Part shown: positions 18,397-26,422 of the stretch, one piece after another | Layout of the letters: each line of letters begins with the position of its first letter | Position numbering within the stretch: the first letter of the stretch is position 1 | DNA from: Ferruginibacter sp. | GTDB taxonomy: Bacteria; Bacteroidota; Bacteroidia; Chitinophagales; Chitinophagaceae | Direction: 5' to 3' | Length of the DNA stretch: 64,000 bases | Assembly (NCBI GenBank): GCA_028288705.1 | Contig: JAQBNH010000019.1 | Coordinates: 186,001-250,000 of the forward strand | The notes under the pieces: generated by a model | What the model was told of the DNA's origin: nothing | The model's input: only the letters and a program-made list of their open reading frames with translations | The model's database searches: none | Position numbers and translations under genes: made by a program

Positions 18397-19115
18397 TCAC
18401 GCTTTTAGTCACAGCATTGCTAATGGGTGCAGTGGGCACTTTCCATTGTATCGGTATGTGCGGGCCGCTGGCGCTTTCACTGCCGGTTGTAAGAGACAGC
18501 TATGGCTCCAGGTTTATGTCTACGCTGTTATACAACCTGGGAAGGGTTTTTACTTATGCGCTGATCGGTGCGCTACTGGGATTAGCAGGCAATGCTGCGG
18601 CGATCTTCGGTTTTCAGCAGGCCCTGTCCGTTTTGTTGGGCGCCAGCATCTTAATCTTTTTGCTGAAGCCTGTGAACTATTTATCCAGGGTTACTGCAAA
18701 CGCCGGCATATTTATGAAGCTGCGCAAAGAGCTTGGCCGCTTATTTAATAAAAAAACCTATCGTGCTAATTTTTTCATCGGCACCCTCAATGGATTGTTG
18801 CCCTGCGGCCTGTTGTATATGGCTTTGGCGGGTGCAGTCTCCACCGGAACTGTTTTAAAGAGCGCCCTGTTTATGGCAGCATTTGGCCTGGGTACATTGC
18901 CGGTTATGTGGGGCCTGGCGTTTATGGGTGGGTTCGTGAGTATCAGCCTGAGGAAAAATATTCGTAAAATTTATCCTTATATAATGCTGTTTATGGCGTT
19001 GCTCCTGATCGTACGAGGCCTGGGCCTCGACATACCATACCTGAGCCCCGCGCTGCACAATCACAGCCAGGGCCCAGGCATCGAATGCCATGATGAAATT
19101 CATCTGAGGAACTGA
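18393..19115 (+). CDS. Six-helix membrane protein, TauE/SafE or DsbD-like family, cbb3-linked
   Basis: 240 residues, about six membrane helices. The first helix carries TFHCIGMCGP and the fourth LPCGLLY, the paired Cys-containing signatures of the DsbD_2-type transporters often annotated as sulfite exporter or UreH-like. Such genes regularly end cbb3 operons in Bacteroidota and are suspected in copper or thiol handling, but the substrate is not established. I take the TTG at 18393, whose bases overlap the ccoH stop; the first ATG (18423) would delete half of helix 1. A His-rich tail (HNHSQGPGIECHDEIH) may bind metal. Confidence 0.8.
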   Translation: MITLLVTALLMGAVGTFHCIGMCGPLALSLPVVRDSYGSRFMSTLLYNLGRVFTYALIGALLGLAGNAAAIFGFQQALSVLLGASILIFLLKPVNYLSRVTANAGIFMKLRKELGRLFNKKTYRANFFIGTLNGLLPCGLLYMALAGAVSTGTVLKSALFMAAFGLGTLPVMWGLAFMGGFVSISLRKNIRKIYPYIMLFMALLLIVRGLGLDIPYLSPALHNHSQGPGIECHDEIHLRN

Positions 19116-19155
19116 TCGCCGTTTGCCTGCACAGGTAATGAACCGAATATATTTG
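19091..19155 (+). promoter_or_regulatory. FNR-like operator (one mismatch) plus promoter of the 138-residue gene
   Basis: TGAT-GAAA-TTCA (19091-19102) differs from the FNR core by one base and lies exactly 45 bases before TATATTTG (19148-19155), 14 bases from the ATG. This repeats the geometry of the ccoI and ccoS promoters. Here a TTTG (19122-19125) also sits 22 bases upstream as a -33 element, so basal activity without an activator is possible. The operator lies inside the end of the preceding gene. Confidence 0.55.
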
Positions 19156-19169
19156 TAAGAGCATAAAAA

Positions 19170-19586
19170 ATGAAACGCATGACGAGTACGGGCATACCGG
19201 GTTTTGAACTATATCTCCATGAGAACCTGGGGTGGGAGCGTGCGCTGGACTTTTGGCTGCAGGAGAATGCATACCTGAAAGTGCAGCTGGCGAAAATGCT
19301 CGACCTGCATGAAGGGAAGGATATGACCACGCTGGGGGAACGTTTTCAAAATAGCTTTATTCAAAATGATGAACTCATCCAGGACATGCAGCAGGATATT
19401 GTATCTATGCAACAGGAACTTAAAACTGCCCTCGCGGGAAAGGAGAACAGGAACTCATCCCTGCTGAGCAGGCACAGCATGCGCCGCAACGAAATGAAAA
19501 ATTACGAGCAGCAGTTTGCGTTGCTAAAAAATGAATTCAACCAGGTGCTGAGCGTTTGGCTGAAATCAGTTGAGCATCCCGGCTAA
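19170..19586 (+). CDS. Cytoplasmic helical/coiled-coil protein, unknown
   Basis: 138 residues, no signal peptide or membrane segment. The first 50 residues (GFELYLHENLGWERALDFWLQENAYLK) look like a small helical domain rich in Trp and Glu, and residues 60-130 are coiled coil. I recognise no family. It has its own promoter with an FNR-like site spaced as at the cbb3 genes, which suggests expression under low oxygen together with the oxidase. Its last 21 bases overlap the convergent response-regulator gene, so the two transcripts would form antisense pairs at their ends. Confidence 0.65.
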   Translation: MKRMTSTGIPGFELYLHENLGWERALDFWLQENAYLKVQLAKMLDLHEGKDMTTLGERFQNSFIQNDELIQDMQQDIVSMQQELKTALAGKENRNSSLLSRHSMRRNEMKNYEQQFALLKNEFNQVLSVWLKSVEHPG

Positions 19587-20618
19587 CTTTTTCTCATTGA
19601 GCACGGTGATCCTGCTTCCATGAATATCGATGAGTTGCTCTGCTTTAAAATCACTTAAGGTTCGGATCAACGACTCTGTTGCTGTGCCGGCTACGTTGGC
19701 CAGGTCTTCCCGCGAAAAATTTATTGAAAAACTTGCCGGCCCTTCCTCCCTGTATTTCGTCAGCAATTGCATCAGCGCAGTGGCCACTTTTTTTCGTAAC
19801 GAGTTGTAGGCAATGTTGAGCAGTTGCTGTTCTCTTTCCACGATATTATGAGAGAGCATACGGATAAAGCGTTTCGTGGCGGCAGGATCATGCCAGAGAA
19901 TGTGCTCAAATTCATCAGCAGGAATCTCAATCACCTCACTTTCTTCGATCGCCTCAGCCGTGTCTTTATAACCGGACCCTTCTATCAGTGCCGTGTAGCC
20001 GAAGAAATCACCATCTCCAAATAACGTGGTCGTTAATACCTTGCCATCATCATTGCTGATGAACGTGCGCACCTTTCCCTTTTTTAAAAAGAATAATTTT
20101 TTAGGGTGATTGCCTTCGCGGTAAATGAGTTGTTTTTTGGAATAATTATTCTGTTCACGGTCTTCAGTGATATGTTCTAAACTACCGAAAGGATTGGCGC
20201 TAGCTGTGTCATCTGTGGCTTCTGCTTCAGCGGCTTTTTTTCCCGCCGCCTGCTTCTTCAGCCGGCTCTCGATCGCGTTCAGCAACTCAATATCTGTAAA
20301 TGGTTTACTGATATAATCATCGGCGCCCATTTCCATTCCCCTGCGCAAATCAGCACGTTCCGATTTGGCAGTGAGGAAGATAAATGGAACGGTACTGAGT
20401 TCTTCATGCTTATGCAACAGGTGCAATACGCCATATCCGTCAAGCACCGGCATCATGATATCACAGATGATCAGGTCGGGCCTTTGCGCCAGCGCTTTCT
20501 CCACGCCCTGTTTACCATTCACTGCCGTTTCCACGTCGTAATTGGATAACTCCAGTATTTCGGCCGTATTCTCCCGGATCTCATCGTTATCTTCTATCAG
20601 TAAAATTCTTTGTTTCAT
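19566..20618 (-). CDS. Response regulator fused to CRP/FNR-type DNA-binding module
   Basis: 350 residues in three parts: a receiver domain (1-120) with Asp53 in ICDIMMP and the switch residues LTAK and KPF; an Ala/Glu-rich linker (about 122-150); a cyclic-nucleotide-binding-type beta-roll (about 155-265); and a CRP-type winged helix (about 270-350) with FSREDLANVAG and recognition helix TESLIRTLSDF. The Glu and Arg that read the GA of TGAT-type half sites in CRP/FNR are both present. There is no Cys cluster, so it is not an iron-sulfur oxygen sensor; phosphorylation by the kinase encoded just upstream (4-base overlap) is the likely input. It is the natural candidate to bind the operators before ccoI, ccoS and 19170, an inference. 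Confidence 0.85.
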   Translation of the reverse strand: MKQRILLIEDNDEIRENTAEILELSNYDVETAVNGKQGVEKALAQRPDLIICDIMMPVLDGYGVLHLLHKHEELSTVPFIFLTAKSERADLRRGMEMGADDYISKPFTDIELLNAIESRLKKQAAGKKAAEAEATDDTASANPFGSLEHITEDREQNNYSKKQLIYREGNHPKKLFFLKKGKVRTFISNDDGKVLTTTLFGDGDFFGYTALIEGSGYKDTAEAIEESEVIEIPADEFEHILWHDPAATKRFIRMLSHNIVEREQQLLNIAYNSLRKKVATALMQLLTKYREEGPASFSINFSREDLANVAGTATESLIRTLSDFKAEQLIDIHGSRITVLNEKKLAGMLN

Positions 20619-21877
20619 ACAATGGCATTATTAAATGAGATGGTAAAACGGGATCCTTTTTCCAGCTCGCTGTTAAAGCTGATCTCGCCCGCCATCAACT
20701 CTGCATATTTTGCAATGATATGCAATCCGAGGCCCGTGCCCTGGATATTCGTGGCATTCGATGCCCGGAAAAAACGTTCAAATAAATGTTCCTGGTCTTC
20801 CGCAGAAATGCCAATTCCCTGGTCAACAACTTCGAGGCTAAACTCCGATCCCGACACGGTGCTGTTAATCCCGATCAGTCCATCATCATGGCTAAATTTT
20901 ATAGCGTTTGTCAGCAGGTTAAAAATGATCTTTCGCAACAGTGATTCATCAAGATAAATTATTTCTTCACCGCTATGGCTGTAAACGAGCTGCTGGCCTG
21001 GTTTTGCCAGCGCTTTTAATTCCTGCACGAGCTGACTAATAAATTCTTTTACATTAAAACTTGTATAGCGTGCGAGGATTTTACCGTCTTCAATTTTGCC
21101 GATGGAAAGAAATTCATCCAGGATATCTGTGAGGTTATTTACCGAGGCTTTGATGCGGTTGATGTGTTTATCGCGTTTATCCTGGTCGGCATTGTCCGTA
21201 TATTTTGCCAGCAGTGATGCAGAAGATAAGATCGTACTTAAAGGTGTGCGAAATTCATGGGAAGCCATTGAAACGAAACGGCTTTTAAGATCACCCAATT
21301 CTTTTTCTTTGCTCAATGCCTTACTGAGTTCATCGCGCGAAGCTTCCAGCAAATTCATCGTTTCCTGGAACTGGGCGGTGCGCAACTCTACTTTTCTTTC
21401 GAGGCTTTCATTCAGTTCTTCAATCTTGCCGTTCTTTTCTGCCAGTTCTTCCTTTTGTTCGATGAGCGCAGATTCAATTTCTTTTCTCAACGTGATATCT
21501 ATCACGAAGGCGATTACAAACGTTTCTTCCCCCGACTTATAATTACTCAAGCTTACTTCCACGGGGAATTCGGTGCCGTCTTTTTTCAGTCCGAACAAAT
21601 CCCGTCCAACACCCATAGGGCGCGCTGCCGGATGTTTGATATATCCTTCGCGATGCTTGTGGTGAATATGATCGTAACGCCTTGGGATCAGCATTTCTAC
21701 CGGCCGGCCAATGAGGTCTTCTTTTAATGTATAGCCAAACTGTGTAAGTAAAAAATTATTGGCCATCTCTATCACCCCCGTGGAATTGGCGACAATTATG
21801 CCCAGTGAGGCAAACTCGAACAATGCCTGGAATCGTTCTTTTTCTTTAATCAGTGCTGCTGCAGATGCTCCGTCCAT
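20615..21877 (-). CDS. PAS-domain sensor histidine kinase
   Basis: 420 residues, no membrane segment. A PAS domain spans about 10-135, with RKDG-type end GLKKDGTEFPVEVSL and VIDITLRKE; a coiled coil (135-195) leads to the HisKA domain with phospho-His207 in ASHEFRTP and an HATPase domain with NLLTNAIKFS (N box), VVDQGIGIS (G1) and GTGLGLHII (G2). The PAS resembles that of FixL in length and ending, but where FixL has its heme-binding His the alignment by eye gives Arg (ARPMGVGR). The stretch before it is His-rich (HIHHKHREGYIKH), so heme binding cannot be excluded. It overlaps the REC-CRP regulator gene by 4 bases (ATGA), so the two form a cognate pair. Confidence 0.9.
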   Translation of the reverse strand: MDGASAAALIKEKERFQALFEFASLGIIVANSTGVIEMANNFLLTQFGYTLKEDLIGRPVEMLIPRRYDHIHHKHREGYIKHPAARPMGVGRDLFGLKKDGTEFPVEVSLSNYKSGEETFVIAFVIDITLRKEIESALIEQKEELAEKNGKIEELNESLERKVELRTAQFQETMNLLEASRDELSKALSKEKELGDLKSRFVSMASHEFRTPLSTILSSASLLAKYTDNADQDKRDKHINRIKASVNNLTDILDEFLSIGKIEDGKILARYTSFNVKEFISQLVQELKALAKPGQQLVYSHSGEEIIYLDESLLRKIIFNLLTNAIKFSHDDGLIGINSTVSGSEFSLEVVDQGIGISAEDQEHLFERFFRASNATNIQGTGLGLHIIAKYAELMAGEISFNSELEKGSRFTISFNNAIV

Positions 21878-21991
21878 ACAGCAAGTTAATGTTTCAATTC
21901 ATAATTTAAAAACATGCAGTATCAACGGGTTATCCCGGTGGGCAACTTTTATGGGGCGTTCTTCGCTCGAATTTTGAGGCGGTTTATTGGT

Positions 21992-21999
21992 TATCTTTG
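21992..21999 (+). promoter_or_regulatory. Possible -7 element of the desaturase gene
   Basis: TATCTTTG followed by CCGGCTAA, 72 bases before the start at 22072; same extended context as at 8299 and 12749. A TTTG occurs only 15 bases upstream, shorter than usual. Confidence 0.35.
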
Positions 22000-22071
22000 C
22001 CGGCTAATCAACATTAAGCTGGTACTGTATTTGTAACCTCTGGTTACATTCCGTGCTCACTAAGCTATACC

Positions 22072-23046
22072 ATGAGTTTGAACAACACCCGCCTGGAGGT
22101 CATGAAATTCCTCGGGCAAAAGATAGACGATATTATTGCGGAATTTTTAAAATCTCCGGAAACCAACTGGCAACCTGCTGATTTGTTACCGGACAGTTCA
22201 CGCGAAACATTTACAACAGAAATTAAAGAATTACAGGCACAATGTAAGGCGCTCCCTTACGATTACCTGGCTGTACTCGTGGGTGACGTGATCACCGAAG
22301 AAGCCCTCCCGACTTACGAAACCTGGCTCATGGATGTGGAAGGGATCGACAGGATGGAGCCGCAGGGCTGGAGCAAATGGGTGAGAATGTGGACAGCTGA
22401 GGAGAACCGCCATGGCGACCTGTTAAACAAATATTTGTACCTGAGTGGCCGGATAGATATGCGCCAGATGGAGATCAGCACACAATACCTGATTGCCGAT
22501 GGAATGGAAATCGGCGCAGCACGAGACCCTTACCGCAATTTCGTTTATACTTCTTTCCAGGAAATGGCGACCAATATTTCTCATCGCCGTACAGCAACAT
22601 TGGCGAAGAAACACGGTAACGACCAGCTATCAAAAATATGTGGTGTGATCGCTGCTGATGAAGCCCGCCATGCAAAAGCATACCGTAGTTTTGTTACGAA
22701 GATCTTCGAGATCGATCCAAGTGAAATGATGCTGGCCTTTGAAGATATGATGCGCAAGAAAATTGTAATGCCCGCTAACTTCCTCCGCCAGAGCGGCGAA
22801 TCAATCGGAGCAACTTTTTCGCATTTCAGTGATGCTGCACAACGACTCGGTGTATATACCAGCCTCGATTACACCCAGATCCTTGAATCGCTCGTTAAAG
22901 AATGGGATATTGGCAATATTGGCAATATCAATTCTGCGGCTGAAAAAGCCCGTGATTACCTGATGGCATTACCGGCACGATTCCGCCGTGTTGCAGAGCG
23001 TGGATTAAAAACACCGATCGAATACGAATTCAACTGGATTAAATAG
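22072..23046 (+). CDS. Acyl-[acyl-carrier-protein] desaturase
   Basis: 324 residues of the soluble, ferritin-like di-iron desaturase family (plant stearoyl-ACP delta-9 desaturase type). The two iron-binding motifs are visible: EENRHG near residue 104 and DEARHA near residue 197, along with the early WLMDVEG and GWSKWVRMWTAEE. These enzymes use O2 and reduced ferredoxin to put a cis double bond into acyl-ACP, feeding membrane lipid unsaturation. Cytoplasmic, no signal peptide. The reaction's demand for oxygen fits a respiratory neighbourhood, but I saw no FNR-type box before it. A dehydrogenase gene follows 53 bases downstream. Confidence 0.9.
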   Translation: MSLNNTRLEVMKFLGQKIDDIIAEFLKSPETNWQPADLLPDSSRETFTTEIKELQAQCKALPYDYLAVLVGDVITEEALPTYETWLMDVEGIDRMEPQGWSKWVRMWTAEENRHGDLLNKYLYLSGRIDMRQMEISTQYLIADGMEIGAARDPYRNFVYTSFQEMATNISHRRTATLAKKHGNDQLSKICGVIAADEARHAKAYRSFVTKIFEIDPSEMMLAFEDMMRKKIVMPANFLRQSGESIGATFSHFSDAAQRLGVYTSLDYTQILESLVKEWDIGNIGNINSAAEKARDYLMALPARFRRVAERGLKTPIEYEFNWIK

Positions 23047-23056
23047 TTCGTAATCC

Positions 23057-23106
23057 TCATCATAAGATAGCCGCAAGAATCAACTAGCTTCGGGGTCTTA
23101 TGATGA
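23057..23106 (+). promoter_or_regulatory. 11-bp inverted repeat sequestering the dehydrogenase start codon
   Basis: TCATCATAAGA (23057-23067) and TCTTATGATGA (23096-23106) are exact reverse complements with a 28-base loop. Within the loop CCGCAAG and CTTCGG can extend the pairing with a bulge. The right arm contains both possible start codons (23100 and 23103), so in RNA the initiation site would be locked in a stem. The element could be a translational switch or a short attenuator-like structure; there is no T-run, so it is not a classic terminator. Confidence 0.5.
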
Positions 23107-24089
23107 AAATACTTTTTTATAGTGACCGCCCTTACGAGCAACCTTTTTTGATCAGATCAAATAAGGCCGGGCACGACATCCATTTTACAACAGAAAGTCT
23201 TTCTTCACAAAACACATCGATGGCCTCGGGCTTTGATGCAGTATCTGTATTCACCGGTGATGACTGCAGTGCTGCGTTGTTGCAGGAGCTGCATAGCCAG
23301 GGCGTACAATACCTGGTGACGCGTTCTGCAGGTGTGGATCATATTGACATTGACGCTGCAAAGAAACTCGGTATCAGGGTGGCTAATGTGCCGGCGTATT
23401 CTCCGCATGCGATCGCCGAGCACGGCATCGCGATGATGCTGGCGCTGACGCGGAAATTAATCCTTGCAGATAATCAGGTGCATCAGCAGGACTTCCGCCT
23501 GGATAATTTAGTCGGCTTTAATTTGCATCATAAAACCGTCGGCCTTATCGGCACGGGAAAGATCGGTGCGATCACAGCAAAAATATTGCATGGATTCGGC
23601 TGCCAGCTTCTCGCTTACGATATTCACCCCGACGAATCGCTAACTGAGAAATACGGGGTGGTCTTTACAACGCTTGCTGAACTCTGTGCCGCGGCCGATA
23701 TTATCAGCTTGCATACGCCTTTAAACCCTTCCACAAAATACCTGGTTAATGATGCACTCATCAGCACGATGAAAGATGGCGTGATGATCATAAACACTGC
23801 GCGCGGTGCTGTTGTAAATACAACTGCGATCATCCATGGCTTAACTACCGGCAAAATTGGTTTTTACGGGATGGACGTATATGAAAAAGAGAAAGGCGTT
23901 TTTTTCTATGATCATGGCGGGGAAGATTTGCATGACGTTCAATTAGAACAATTGTTATCGATGAACAATGTATTGCTCACGCCGCACCAGGCTTTTGCTA
24001 CAACGGAAGCCTTGGGAAGCATCGCCCAGAGTTGCTTTCAGCATTTCGATGCATGGGATAGGGGACAGCAAGCACAGTTTGAATTGTGA
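23100..24089 (+). CDS. D-2-hydroxyacid dehydrogenase (D-lactate dehydrogenase type)
   Basis: 329 residues of the D-isomer 2-hydroxyacid dehydrogenase family. It has the N-terminal substrate domain with TRSAGVDHID, the Rossmann motif LIGTGKIGAITAKIL near residue 148, SLHTPLNPSTKYLVN, the catalytic Arg in INTARGAVV, and the late TPHQAFATTEAL with the catalytic His. Overall it looks most like fermentative LdhA, which reduces pyruvate to D-lactate with NADH, although other 2-keto acids are possible. Cytoplasmic. ATG at 23100 or 23103 are both available, and both lie in the arm of an inverted repeat. Confidence 0.88.
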   Translation: MMKILFYSDRPYEQPFLIRSNKAGHDIHFTTESLSSQNTSMASGFDAVSVFTGDDCSAALLQELHSQGVQYLVTRSAGVDHIDIDAAKKLGIRVANVPAYSPHAIAEHGIAMMLALTRKLILADNQVHQQDFRLDNLVGFNLHHKTVGLIGTGKIGAITAKILHGFGCQLLAYDIHPDESLTEKYGVVFTTLAELCAAADIISLHTPLNPSTKYLVNDALISTMKDGVMIINTARGAVVNTTAIIHGLTTGKIGFYGMDVYEKEKGVFFYDHGGEDLHDVQLEQLLSMNNVLLTPHQAFATTEALGSIAQSCFQHFDAWDRGQQAQFEL

Positions 24090-24341
24090 TCGTTGGGTAG
24101 TTGTTTGACCGGATATGGGAATTGGTAGTTAGTAGTTGTACTTGTGTTTGCTGCGCCCAGTATTTTTTTTTGGGGAAGCGTTTTTATCTGGAATGCAGGG
24201 TCTGTTGTTGTCTGTGCAATTGAGCGTTTATTTTTTAACCTGTTCTTCCGACAGGTCGGGTTGTAAATATGTCAACCATCAGGACTAATCAGCAATCAAA
24301 AAGCCTTATTTTCGCCGTCCTAACTTAATGACCCTTTTCGA

Positions 24342-25151
24342 ATGAAGAAGATCTACACCGCAGCCCTGTTGTTATGCAGTTGTTTTGCCCAGGCACAAAC
24401 AGGAGCCGACTACCTGAGAAATAAACTGTACATCGTTTCCACCCGTTATCCTTATTTCGATAGTGCCTTTAAAAGCAGTATGACAAGGTTGTGGACCGTC
24501 TCAGAAATTGCCGGGTATGTGAGCCCTAAAGAAGCCGGTAAACTCGCGAAGTCGCCGGAAAATTCTTTTGCACAGCCGATGCTTTACACCTGGTCTGATA
24601 ATACCGGGAAGGGTTACTCCCGTTCTGCCCATGGCATTTATTTTTACCAGGGTAAGAAAAAAGAGCCGCGCATCGGGCTCGCAGAAAAGACTGTTTATTT
24701 TGGTGGCGATGCGGGTGATAATTACGATAGTGCTGTTTACCGGCTCGACCTGATGGTGCGCGGCATCGTAAACGAATTTAAATATGCGAACGTAAAAGAT
24801 TCCGTGCGGGCCATCTATAATTTAACCCTGTTAAAAAAAGATAAAATCCTCTTATTGAATGCCCGTAATTTTTCTGAAAAGAAAAAATATGAAAATATCA
24901 CCGCTGATGCATTCAGTAACTATCCGTATAAAATCGAGGTGGCCAGTTCACAGCAGATCGCCGCATATATTGCCGCAAAAGACAGCCGTTATGTATTTGC
25001 TGTGCCTACCGTAAATGACTTTAGCAGGGCGGTAGAATTGTATGATGTAGCGACAGGGTTTTTTATTGGCTTCTTTGAAAGATCAGGCATGCTGGCTTTG
25101 CCGATCCGCCAGAAAGATGTGGATCATTTTGTTGAGAAGATAAATAAGTAA
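24342..25151 (+). CDS. Secreted protein of unknown function
   Basis: 269 residues with signal peptide MKKIYTAALLLCSCFAQAQ. The mature part is a mixed alpha/beta protein with many Tyr and Lys; segments such as DSRYVFAVPTVNDFSRAVELYDVATGFFIGFF suggest a compact domain. I recognise no family and see no catalytic motif. A possible -7 element (TATTTTCG, one mismatch) with CCGTCCTAA lies at 24307. The gene stands alone between the dehydrogenase and a convergent frameshifted gene. Confidence 0.65.
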   Translation: MKKIYTAALLLCSCFAQAQTGADYLRNKLYIVSTRYPYFDSAFKSSMTRLWTVSEIAGYVSPKEAGKLAKSPENSFAQPMLYTWSDNTGKGYSRSAHGIYFYQGKKKEPRIGLAEKTVYFGGDAGDNYDSAVYRLDLMVRGIVNEFKYANVKDSVRAIYNLTLLKKDKILLLNARNFSEKKKYENITADAFSNYPYKIEVASSQQIAAYIAAKDSRYVFAVPTVNDFSRAVELYDVATGFFIGFFERSGMLALPIRQKDVDHFVEKINK

Positions 25152-25244
25152 AGCCGGAGGTCGGCTGAATGTGGCTGGCCCGGTTCATGTTGGTTCATGA
25201 CGCAACAGCATGCATATAACCAGGTAATAAAACAGTTAGTTGTT

Positions 25245-25731
25245 TCATTGCGTGCAAACAAAAGCTGTTTTACGGAAAGCTATTTTTAATGTCTTTTTCA
25301 ACGCCAGGAATTTGTTGCGCTTAATCATCCTCACATTTGATAAGATCATCCGTTCTTCATTTTTACTCATGCGCTCAACAGGCTCCTTCTTTTTATCAAT
25401 TACCCAATAAGCGGCGCCGGTAGCAGTTTTGCTTTCTGCGATGACATAGTCTTTATTGAAACCGAAACCTGTGACATTGGGTATAACAACCCAGACTACT
25501 TTTTGGAATCTCCATTTTTATAGAGCTGTCGTAATTGTTCTCTCGCGAAGGAGGAAAATAAGCAACCGGTTTGTTGTAAGAGGGAGAAAACAGGACCTGG
25601 CGCTGATCTCCTTCAGCAAAATAATTGAATCCTTTTCCAAAATTAACTTGAGTCGATTGGGCAAAAGATGCCCGGGAAAAGCAAACTGTAAACAGGATCG
25701 TCATTAAACATATTGCCGGGAGGTTTCTCAT
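25245..25731 (-). pseudogene. Frameshifted gene for a small secreted protein
   Basis: From ATG 25731 the frame gives a signal peptide (MRNLPAICLMTILFTVCFSR...) and about 77 residues, then runs into a short, unlikely tail and stops at 25453. In the next frame, from the same point, a well-formed sequence continues to TGA at 25247-25245: VVWVVIPNVTGFGFNKDYVIAESKT... then AAYWVIDKKKEPVERMSKNEE. The frames meet at a run of five A (forward T-run 25500-25504); removing one A restores a single 161-residue protein. It resembles the DUF3997-like small exported proteins of Bacteroidota in pattern. It follows the membrane-protein gene at 25747 by 15 bases, likely one operon. Cause may be a real mutation or a read error. 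Confidence 0.7.
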
Positions 25732-25746
25732 TTTATACAGCGGATG

Positions 25747-26352
25747 CTACCTGTTTATAATAATTTTTTGGACAACTCTTATAACCCTTGTTTTCATAAA
25801 AAATGAAATGGCAGCAATGATAAATAATGAGCCAAAAATAAGGATCACCTTTTTTGCGCCTAAGGACGCGATTCCTAACACGATCGTTGCTAGTGACCGC
25901 TGGTTGCCGACAACTTCATATTCCAGGCCCTGATCAAAGCCATTTGAAATATACAGTGTCCAAAGAAAGATTGCCAGTACAACGCCCATTGCGATCAAAG
26001 GTTTTTTGCCCGACCTTATTTTAGAATATTGATCTACCAGGAACGTATGATGGGGAATGATACTTTTCAGGTATTCAAAAATCTTCATTCGTTTGAACCC
26101 GTCTTTTAGTTTTATCGTTTCCGTAGAATCTGCGCCAAATTGGATTTCAATGGTTTGTTTGTCATCCTCCAGGTGAATTTCTTTTATGTAACGCAACGGA
26201 ATACCGATCATGTTTTTGAGGGCAGCGTTAGCCTGGATATCAGCCATGATTTTTTCCAGTTCATCCGTTTTGGGATTGCCTAAATATAAAATGGCATCGT
26301 GGTAAGCGATTATTTTGGTATCGTCTTTTTCTACCCCTGTCCAAAGTTTCAT
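25747..26352 (-). CDS. Two-helix membrane protein, unknown
   Basis: 201 residues from ATG 26352 (an ATG at 26403 would add residues lying upstream of the -7 element). Residues 1-120 are cytoplasmic with a pleckstrin-like pattern of strands (IIAYHDAILYLGNP, GIPLRYIKEIHLEDDKQTIEIQF), a helix, then two membrane segments near 120-140 (PLIAMGVVLAIFLWTLYIS) and 165-190 (KKVILIFGSLFIIAAISFFM). No family recognised. Its promoter region contains a TACATTTG -7 element, a TTTG -33 element and a perfect FNR core just upstream. The frameshifted secreted-protein gene follows. Confidence 0.65.
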   Translation of the reverse strand: MKLWTGVEKDDTKIIAYHDAILYLGNPKTDELEKIMADIQANAALKNMIGIPLRYIKEIHLEDDKQTIEIQFGADSTETIKLKDGFKRMKIFEYLKSIIPHHTFLVDQYSKIRSGKKPLIAMGVVLAIFLWTLYISNGFDQGLEYEVVGNQRSLATIVLGIASLGAKKVILIFGSLFIIAAISFFMKTRVIRVVQKIIINR

Positions 26353-26369
26353 TGATCGTAGTTTAATGG

Positions 26370-26422
26370 CAAATGTAAAAATAAATGGCATCGCATAAGG
26401 CAAACCGAATTGATTTTGATCA
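26370..26422 (-). promoter_or_regulatory. Promoter with FNR-type site
   Basis: On the minus strand TACATTTG (26377-26370) is preceded by TTTG (26404-26401) at 23 bases, a complete Bacteroidota promoter 17 bases from the ATG at 26352. Directly upstream is TGAT-N4-ATCA (26411-26422, symmetric on both strands, TTGAT on the forward strand). The operator-to--7 gap is 33 bases rather than the 45 of the cbb3 promoters, so whether it activates or represses is open. Confidence 0.45.
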
